From positions 1 to 64,000 of the forward strand of contig CAJNBX010000003.1 in assembly GCA_905221115.1 (NCBI GenBank): 64,000 bases of DNA, read 5' to 3'. Positions 57,073 to 64,000 of the stretch are shown in pieces; the first letter of the stretch is position 1; each line of letters begins with the position of its first letter. A model generated the notes under the pieces. That model did not search any database. It saw only the letters and a list, made by a program, of their open reading frames with translations, and was not told the DNA's origin. The position numbers and the translations under genes were made by a program. Source of the stretch: a bacterium. GTDB taxonomy: Bacteria; Bacillota; Bacilli; Lactobacillales; Streptococcaceae.

Positions 57073-57705
57073 TTAGAGACTGTTTTCTATACTTTGCTTT
57101 ACTTGATTAAACTCTTCATCTGATAGAGTAAATATCAAATCCTCTTCAGCATACTCGTTCTTTTCTTTAAAATAGTTGTCCGTATTCTCTGCCAACCCTA
57201 AACCGAAAATCACTTTTCTTGCAAACTCTTGATGTGCAAAACCGATAGCCGTAATGATATTTTGATCTTGCAGGACAGCTTTTGCTTTGAAATTTTCCCG
57301 AGGAAGAAATTCAAAATAGTCAAAGAAGTTTTGCCAAATTCCACCTGTAAATTTCGTGTCATTCAACAAACCTGCTTTCGCCAATAAAAGGGGCGCTGAA
57401 GAAATGGCTGCAATTAGGATATCTTGCTCATTAAGACTTCTCAAAAACGAGATCAATTTCTCATCTTGTAGAGCAGGACCTATATTTACCATTCCTGGCA
57501 AAATCACACAAGAATAATCTTCTATACGGATCTGATCCAATGTTTTCGTCGATTGACAGGGCAAACCATCCTCAGAGACCACCATCGAATTCTCAGAAGC
57601 TACATAATCAATCGTGATATCAAAAGACAGAGCTAAAATACTTGTTAAAGAGGCTATCTCATAAAGAGAAAAATTAGGATAAATGACACAAAGTACTTTT
57701 TTCAT
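57073..57705 (-). CDS. DJ-1/PfpI family protein
   Basis: A 210-residue DJ-1/ThiJ fold protein (MKKVLCVIYPNFSLYEIASL, DYSCVILPGMVNIGPAL). At the nucleophile elbow, where cysteine is usual, it reads LIAAISSAPLLLAKAGLL, i.e. serine replaces the reactive Cys, so classical glyoxalase/protease-type chemistry is doubtful. Start at 57705 is chosen because AGAGG lies nine bases upstream. It lies between dnaK and dnaJ and is bracketed by the D1 and D2 hairpins. A regulatory or redox-sensing role is possible. Confidence 0.75.
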   Translation of the reverse strand: MKKVLCVIYPNFSLYEIASLTSILALSFDITIDYVASENSMVVSEDGLPCQSTKTLDQIRIEDYSCVILPGMVNIGPALQDEKLISFLRSLNEQDILIAAISSAPLLLAKAGLLNDTKFTGGIWQNFFDYFEFLPRENFKAKAVLQDQNIITAIGFAHQEFARKVIFGLGLAENTDNYFKEKNEYAEEDLIFTLSDEEFNQVKQSIENSL

Positions 57706-57927
57706 ACGCAACATCCTCTACCTTATCGAAAAACAGAGGCTGGGTTGCAACCTCTGGATTTCTTCCTATCATTACGACGTTCAAAAATAAAGTCGATTAT
57801 ACTTTGTTTTTGAACTAGTAAGGCGTTTAGGCAAGTCGCCTTAGCGATTGCTGTAGAATGACAATCACTTTAGTGATTAGTCATTCTTAACGAGTTAGAC
57901 TTAACTGAGTTTCGGCTAAAAACTTCG

Positions 57928-57983
57928 GAAAAAAGATAAGCCATCTTTTGTGCATCGCACAAGGCGATGGCTTCCTATTTTTC
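57928..57983 (-). terminator. Terminator of dnaK, copy D1 of the bidirectional element
   Basis: On the minus strand, GAAAAATAGGAA, then GCCATC paired with GATGGC around an inner TTGTGC-GAT-GCACAA hairpin, then TTATCTTTTTTC. The rest of the 57706-58009 gap holds a CAGAGG/CCTCTG hairpin near 57733 and AT-rich sequence with no gene. Confidence 0.75.
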
Positions 57984-58009
57984 TTTCGTTTTCTTAACGC
58001 CTCAACATC

Positions 58010-59845
<1,836 letters not shown>

Positions 59846-59873
59846 TTAAATTTTAATTCGAATTTTGATTTTT

Positions 59874-60012
59874 TTTGATATTCCCCTTAAGTGGTGGGGA
59901 CGTGAGCAACTCCCTACGGGATTTCATCACTTATTTTTGAGCCTATTGTCTCAAAAATCCCCTGTTTCAGTAGCCAAAGCTACTGAAACTTTCACCACGG
60001 CGGGCAATATCT
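59874..60012. repeat. Structured intergenic element, copy B (grpE-dnaK)
   Basis: Plus-strand reading: P1 GATATT-CCC/GGG-c-AATATC; TTAA; P2 GTGGTG/CACCAC (59891, 59993); P3 GTGA-gca-ACTCCC/GGGATT-tca-TCAC; P4 TTTTTGAG/CTCAAAAA with loop CCTATTGT; P5 GTTTCAGTAGC/GCTACTGAAAC. It is followed by a GCAAG/CTTGC hairpin (60017-60033). It lies inside the grpE-dnaK transcript on the antisense reading of this strand. Confidence 0.75.
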
Positions 60013-60093
60013 TCCTTGCAAGCCTCCGGCTTGCTTTTTATCTTTCTTTCATAGTTTATTGTCATTTCGGACAAGTTTTTTAAGTTCTCTAGC

Positions 60094-60618
60094 CTAGTTG
60101 TAGACAACTACCATGGCTGGGCGTAGGATGCGGTCATGGAGTTTGTAGCCTTTTTGGAAAACTTGGGCGATGGTATCTGCTGGGTGGTCATCGTCTGCTG
60201 GGAGAGTTTGGATGGCCATATGGTAGTTATGGTCAAATTCACCGTCAGCTGCGATTTCTTCGATTCCTTCTTCTTTCAAAGCGTGAATCAAGCTTTCTTG
60301 CACCATTTCCAATCCTTTTTTGACATCGTCTGTCAAACCTTCAACCGCGAGTGCACGCTCAAGGTTATCCAAAGAAGGGAGAATCGCTTTTGCCAAGTCC
60401 TGGCTACGATAACGTTGCAAGTTTTGACGCTCTTCATTGGCACGGCGTTGGATATTTTGCATTTCTGCATGAGCGCGAAGGTATTTGTTTTCGAACTCAT
60501 CTGCACGTTCATTTGCCAAGTCCAACTCAGACTTCTCAGGAGTTGTTTCTTCAGCTGTTTCCACAACTTCCTCTTCTTGAACTTCTTCTACTTCTTCATT
60601 TTTTATATCTTGGGCCAT
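60094..60618 (-). CDS. grpE: Nucleotide exchange factor GrpE
   Basis: A DnaK co-chaperone releasing ADP. It has 174 residues from [20 protein letters not shown], with an acidic N-terminus, a long helical dimerisation stalk ([20 protein letters not shown]) and a C-terminal beta domain with [14 protein letters not shown] and [21 protein letters not shown] fixes the start at 60618. Second gene after hrcA (27-base gap). Confidence 0.97.
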   Translation of the reverse strand: MAQDIKNEEVEEVQEEEVVETAEETTPEKSELDLANERADEFENKYLRAHAEMQNIQRRANEERQNLQRYRSQDLAKAILPSLDNLERALAVEGLTDDVKKGLEMVQESLIHALKEEGIEEIAADGEFDHNYHMAIQTLPADDDHPADTIAQVFQKGYKLHDRILRPAMVVVYN

Positions 60619-60644
60619 TTTCGCCTCCTTTAATGATTTCAATC

Positions 60645-61679
60645 TTAATGTACTTCGTAATGATTACTGCTGAGGTAGCGGTAAAAATCTGTCAATTTCA
60701 TGGTCAAAACACGATTGACTACATTGACTTGGTTGACCAATTGCTGGTAATCCAGATTGACCGGACCGATAATCGCTAGAATTCCAACTCCCCGATAAGG
60801 AATGAGGAACTTACTGCTAATCACCGCTAGGTCTGCTAGACAAGACTCTTGACTGTCCGCAACACGGACATTTTGCATCTGATCTTCATGCAGGCCCTCA
60901 CGAATCTCCAAGGCCACCTTTTGTGGTTGATCAAAGAACTGATAGGCTGCCAGATTGGCAAAATTCAAGAGATTGACCTTGCCTGCCACCACAATGTTTT
61001 CGTTGAACATTTCCTTAAAAATGTGTTCAAAGAGATCGATGACATTGTCCGTTGTTGTAAAGTAACGCTGGATAATCTGCGGAATCTCCGTCCGAATCTT
61101 GTAGTGAATATCTAGAACTGTGTGACCGAGGAAACGTTCCTGAATGATTGCCTTCAGTTTCAGCAAATCTTCCTGCAAGAAGTTCCTTGGAATCAAAAAC
61201 TGACTTGTGACCGTTCGAGACTCGTCTAGGGTAAATACCGCTAAGGCTGTATGTTGCCCCAGAACAACGATATCAAAAGCTGTCAACCGCTGCCTGCTGG
61301 GCTCAACATCCAGTGCCACTACCGTACAGCCACTCAAGTCTGTTAATAGATTAGCAGCCTCTTGCAGAATATCCTCTAGCTTAAAGAATTCCTGATCAAA
61401 GGCTTTGACAATCTCGTATACCTCATTTTCAGCCAGTCGGTCAAAATCCAGTGAGTGTTTCACATAGTACTGAAAACCAGCAACACTTGGCATCCGACCA
61501 CTTGAAGTATGAGCCTTTTCAAGCAACCCTTGCTTTTCTAGAACCGCCATGTCATTACGAATGGTTGCACTGCTAGAGTTAATAGACTCTTGCAAAGCTT
61601 TGGATCCGACAGGTTCGTGCGTTTTGGTAAAGATGTCAATAATCAGATTTAAAATATCCTGCTGACGCTCTGTAACCAT
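60645..61679 (-). CDS. hrcA: Heat-inducible transcription repressor HrcA
   Basis: Represses the groESL and dnaK operons by binding CIRCE. It has 344 residues from [20 protein letters not shown]. It has an N-terminal winged helix ([20 protein letters not shown]) followed by the HrcA dimerisation and effector domains. Start at 61679 has GAGGAGTGATGAG in front. Autoregulated: two CIRCE sequences flank its promoter. Confidence 0.97.
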   Translation of the reverse strand: MVTERQQDILNLIIDIFTKTHEPVGSKALQESINSSSATIRNDMAVLEKQGLLEKAHTSSGRMPSVAGFQYYVKHSLDFDRLAENEVYEIVKAFDQEFFKLEDILQEAANLLTDLSGCTVVALDVEPSRQRLTAFDIVVLGQHTALAVFTLDESRTVTSQFLIPRNFLQEDLLKLKAIIQERFLGHTVLDIHYKIRTEIPQIIQRYFTTTDNVIDLFEHIFKEMFNENIVVAGKVNLLNFANLAAYQFFDQPQKVALEIREGLHEDQMQNVRVADSQESCLADLAVISSKFLIPYRGVGILAIIGPVNLDYQQLVNQVNVVNRVLTMKLTDFYRYLSSNHYEVH

Positions 61680-61705
61680 CTCATCACTCCTCTCTGTCTG
61701 ATCAA

Positions 61706-61732
61706 TTAGCACTCGATACACTCAAGTGCTAA
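61706..61732. promoter_or_regulatory. CIRCE operator, promoter-proximal copy of hrcA operon
   Basis: TTAGCACTC-N9-AAGTGCTAA: one arm differs from consensus by one base (A for G). It lies between the promoter and the hrcA start. Confidence 0.92.
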
Positions 61733-61743
61733 CTCATGATTCT

Positions 61744-61771
61744 ATTATACACCCTTAGAAGAGAATGTCAA
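61744..61771 (-). promoter_or_regulatory. hrcA-grpE-dnaK promoter
   Basis: On the minus strand TTGACA (61766-61771), 16 bases, TATAAT (61744-61749) with TG just before it. Between the two CIRCE elements. Confidence 0.85.
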
Positions 61772-61788
61772 GATAAAAACTCAAAAAA

Positions 61789-61815
61789 TTAGCACTCTTT
61801 TATCAAGAGTGCTAA
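61789..61815. promoter_or_regulatory. CIRCE operator, upstream copy, with T run on the minus strand
   Basis: A perfect TTAGCACTC-N9-GAGTGCTAA. On the minus strand the inverted repeat is followed directly by TTTTTTGAG, so in RNA from the upstream DUF2812 operon it would also form a Rho-independent terminator. Confidence 0.92.
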
Positions 61816-61839
61816 AAATCAGTCTAAAGACCTAGAACC

Positions 61840-62352
61840 TTACCTTCCATTCATTTTGTATTTCCTTTTAAGTCTGAAAAAACCATGGATTAGATAAGAA
61901 ATCATAAAAGCATATAAAAGAAAAATAATGAAGAAAGACATAGAAAGCTCTTCTTTAAATACACTCATACAAACAACAAGACCACCCGAGAAAGTAGCTG
62001 TACAGGAACGAAGTCTAGACCGCATAACTTCCCACCTGAGATTATTACTCATATAAACTTGATCCTCTGAAAGTATATCAGAAGCTGGTTTACGAAGAAT
62101 TGAACAAAATCCTGTTTCTATCAATTCCCAACCTCTATTTCTAAAATCTTGCCGTTCATGCTTATGCTTTTTAAGAAATCTAGAATCATAGATACGGTAG
62201 ATGACATCGTCAGGTTGGCATTGGTCAAAATAGAAAAAACCAAAACGACTAGTTCTATATCTCCAGCCTTTCAAGTGCATCTCATGCAAATAATCTTCTT
62301 CCCTATCCAAATCAACAATGGTAAAAATCCGAAATTGCTTTTTATTGATCAT
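61840..62352 (-). CDS. DUF2812 protein, second copy
   Basis: A 170-residue protein starting MINKKQFRIFTIVDLDREED. GGAGGGGAAGTC before the ATG at 62352. N-terminal DUF2812 domain (to about 110) has YLHEMHLKGWRYRTSRFGFFYF and RGWELIETGF; two C-terminal hydrophobic helices follow. A paralogue of the next gene upstream. Such proteins usually accompany PadR regulators. Function unknown. Confidence 0.8.
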   Translation of the reverse strand: MINKKQFRIFTIVDLDREEDYLHEMHLKGWRYRTSRFGFFYFDQCQPDDVIYRIYDSRFLKKHKHERQDFRNRGWELIETGFCSILRKPASDILSEDQVYMSNNLRWEVMRSRLRSCTATFSGGLVVCMSVFKEELSMSFFIIFLLYAFMISYLIHGFFRLKRKYKMNGR

Positions 62353-62386
62353 GACTTCCCCTCCAATTTTGAGCATACCTACCCTA

Positions 62387-62965
62387 TCATAAATCTGATA
62401 ATTCCTTCTTTTTATGCCATAACTTCCAGCTAATATAGGCAACTATTAACAAAAGGATTAAAGACAAGAAAACATCTAGCCCGACCGCAAGAAAACTCCA
62501 TAGACCATACGCATTACTTCTATTGAGCAATTTAAGTAAGAATGGTATATGTATAGCTAGCAAAAGTAAAACAGGTACTAATCGCAGTCTTAAAATGCGA
62601 TTAACCATAGCTAACTTCCCAGCAGCGTCATTATAGATTTCAAATTCTGCATCCGATTCAATTTCAGAATGCGCTTTTCTAAAATAGGAAAAACTATTAA
62701 AGTCTGTAATATGCTCCCAGCCACAGTCTTTAAATAGTTGTAAATAGGAGGATCTCTCTGATTTTTCCATTGGGTAAAAATCCAACTGATAAGACACTTG
62801 CTCAGGGTGACACTTTTCAAAGGTATACTTAACTGCAAACAATAAGATAGAGTAGCTTACTTCCCTAAGTTTCCATCCCTTAGCATGCATTTCTCTAAAG
62901 TATAGAGCCTCCCTCTCATAATCCGCAATTGTAAAAATTCGATAAACAATTTTCTTTTCCATCAT
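62387..62965 (-). CDS. DUF2812 protein, first copy
   Basis: A 192-residue DUF2812 membrane protein: YRIFTIADYEREALYFREMH, CGWEHITDFNSFSYF, then two helices (LRLVPVLLLLAIHIPFLLKL, LDVFLSLILLLIVAYISWKL). Its ATG overlaps the PadR gene stop, with GGGAGGAAGG in front. Same operon as PadR and the second DUF2812 gene. Role unknown; co-occurrence suggests repression by the PadR protein. Confidence 0.82.
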   Translation of the reverse strand: MMEKKIVYRIFTIADYEREALYFREMHAKGWKLREVSYSILLFAVKYTFEKCHPEQVSYQLDFYPMEKSERSSYLQLFKDCGWEHITDFNSFSYFRKAHSEIESDAEFEIYNDAAGKLAMVNRILRLRLVPVLLLLAIHIPFLLKLLNRSNAYGLWSFLAVGLDVFLSLILLLIVAYISWKLWHKKKELSDL

Positions 62966-63282
62966 CCTTCCTCCCGACTGTTTCTATAGAGCCGTTCAAT
63001 ACGCTTCAATTCAATATCTAAGACTTTTCTCCCCAAGTCTGTGATCCGATAGATTTTACGTTTTTCCTCTTCGCGAACAAAGGAAATCAAACCATCCTTT
63101 TCCATCTTTGACAAGGTTCCATACATAGTTCCAGGACTAATCAAGACTTGCGAATCTGTCATCTCTTTAACCTTTTGCGTGATACCATATCCATGGTTCT
63201 CCTTCTGCAGACAGAACAAGATATAAAAACCTGTTTCCGTCATCGGAAGATAAACTCGACGGATTTTATCCGTTAATTCCAT
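62962..63282 (-). CDS. PadR family transcriptional regulator
   Basis: A 106-residue winged-helix protein: LPMTETGFYILFCLQKENHG, YGITQKVKEMTDSQVLISPG, then TMYGTLSKMEKDGLI and the wing VREEEKRKIYRITDLGRKVL. It is of the short PadR-s2 type. First gene of a three-gene operon. Palindromic sites in its promoter suggest autoregulation. Confidence 0.88.
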   Translation of the reverse strand: MELTDKIRRVYLPMTETGFYILFCLQKENHGYGITQKVKEMTDSQVLISPGTMYGTLSKMEKDGLISFVREEEKRKIYRITDLGRKVLDIELKRIERLYRNSREEG

Positions 63283-63305
63283 TTATTGCCACCTCCTATT
63301 CAGTT

Positions 63306-63351
63306 CGATATATCGCATCTCGTTATATAAAATATATCACACCTCGATATA
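63306..63351 (-). promoter_or_regulatory. PadR operon promoter with two palindromic operator candidates
   Basis: CGATATATCG (63306-63315) is a perfect ten-base palindrome. TATATC-N7-GATATA (63333-63351) is an inverted repeat lying between a minus-strand TTGTAT and TATATT that are 17 bases apart. Binding there would occlude the promoter. Confidence 0.6.
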
Positions 63352-63358
63352 AAATACA

Positions 63359-63384
63359 AGAAAAAAGACCGCCCTCAGGCAATC
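63359..63384 (-). terminator. Terminator of glnA
   Basis: On the minus strand GATTGCC pairs with GGCGGTC (G-U pairs included) and is followed by TTTTTT. Confidence 0.7.
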
Positions 63385-63395
63385 TTTCCTCTATA

Positions 63396-64000
63396 TTAGT
63401 AAAGGTCTAAATAATTATCAATTTCCCATTGTGAAACAAAAGTTGCATAACTTGCCCATTCGATTCGTTTGGCTTCAAGGAAACTAGTATAGATATGTTC
63501 TCCAAGAGCCGCTCTGACAACTTCATCTTCTGTCAAAGCTTTCAAAGCGTTGTGAAGGGTTGATGGAAGGTCTGTAATACCAGCTTCCTTACGCTCTTCT
63601 GCTGTCATGATGTAGATATTTTCTTCGATAGGAGCTGGTGCTTCGATTTTATTTTCAATACCATGCAAACCAACTTCCAATAGAACTGCCATAGCGATGT
63701 ATGGGTTTGCCATTGGGTCTACCGAACGCAACTCAAGACGAGTTCCCATACCACGTGAAGCAGGCACGCGTACAAGTGGCGAACGGTTACGACCAGCCCA
63801 AGCAATGTAAACAGGCGCTTCATAACCTGGAACCAAACGTTTGTATGAGTTAACCGTTGGGTTCATGATAGCAGTATAGTTGTAAGCATGTTTGATCAAA
63901 CCACCAAGGAAATGATAAGCAGTTTCTGACAACTGCATTCCTTTTGGATCATTTGGATCAAAGAAGGCATTGTTTCCTTCTGCATCAAACAAGGACATAT
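63396..64000 (-). CDS. glnA: Glutamine synthetase (3' part only)
   Basis: The C-terminal 200 or so residues of a type I glutamine synthetase, which makes glutamine from glutamate, ammonia and ATP. Motifs present are [60 protein letters not shown] and the end [15 protein letters not shown] tail ([12 protein letters not shown]). The gene continues beyond position 64000. The methionine near the edge is internal. Confidence 0.96.
   Translation of the reverse strand, partial: MSLFDAEGNNAFFDPNDPKGMQLSETAYHFLGGLIKHAYNYTAIMNPTVNSYKRLVPGYEAPVYIAWAGRNRSPLVRVPASRGMGTRLELRSVDPMANPYIAMAVLLEVGLHGIENKIEAPAPIEENIYIMTAEERKEAGITDLPSTLHNALKALTEDEVVRAALGEHIYTSFLEAKRIEWASYATFVSQWEIDNYLDLY

Overview
The window looks like a mitis-group Streptococcus chromosome, most likely Streptococcus mitis or a close relative. 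The evidence is a choline-binding cell-surface protein, two BOX repeats, a blp bacteriocin-regulon remnant, a competence box in front of ssbB, and low GC with the usual streptococcal housekeeping genes. Almost everything is on the minus strand. From memory of pneumococcal maps, two blocks that are far apart in S. pneumoniae (a groESL/ssbB block and a glnA-to-valS block) are joined here through pyrG/rpoE, so the order is rearranged. No phage, insertion sequence or CRISPR array was seen.

Layout. 1-5.9 kb: partial tRNA-Glu, rlmCD, divergent recX, a DUF402 phosphatase, queH and groESL with a CIRCE operator. 6.1-13.2 kb: a complete sugar-sensing and uptake cluster between groES and ssbB. It holds two extracellular binding proteins, a histidine kinase and a response regulator (LevQRST type), followed by a mannose-family PTS (LevDEFG type) whose promoter carries three direct repeats. 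13.2-19.7 kb: ssbB, a short-chain dehydrogenase, ytpR, a thioredoxin, a choline-binding protein, pyrG with a CTP-sensing style attenuator, and rpoE. 19.8-24.8 kb: a defence-like accessory island with a primase-helicase fusion, a Fic protein, a DUF3883 nuclease-like protein and two copies (one broken) of a tiny ORF.

24.8-33 kb: valS, then a RhuM / helical-repeat cassette bounded on its far side by a decayed second copy of the valS 5' end, an AT-rich membrane protein, and an acetyltransferase and flavin-reductase pair behind a T-box that has a valine-like specifier. This suggests valS was once part of that T-box operon and was separated by the insertion. 33-39 kb: small stress or envelope genes (HhH protein, DUF438/DUF1858 pair, EcsC-like operon, SPFH/zinc-ribbon/lipoprotein group). 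39.2-46.4 kb: rimP-nusA-ylxR-ylxQ-infB-rbfA, trmB and ccrZ.

46.6-52.7 kb: a blp locus that keeps the sensor-regulator pair, immunity-type membrane genes and two BlpR promoters with identical geometry, but has no pheromone, transporter or bacteriocin gene. 52.7-61.8 kb: ecsAB, hit, and the chaperone genes dnaJ, dnaK, grpE and hrcA with two CIRCE operators. 61.8-64 kb: a PadR/DUF2812 operon and the 3' end of glnA.

The most unusual non-coding signal is a family of about 120-130 base intergenic elements in three copies (infB-rbfA, downstream of hit, dnaK-grpE). Their stems differ in sequence but keep pairing. A second pair of bidirectional terminator-like hairpins with conserved flanks and different stems brackets the DJ-1 family gene between dnaK and dnaJ.
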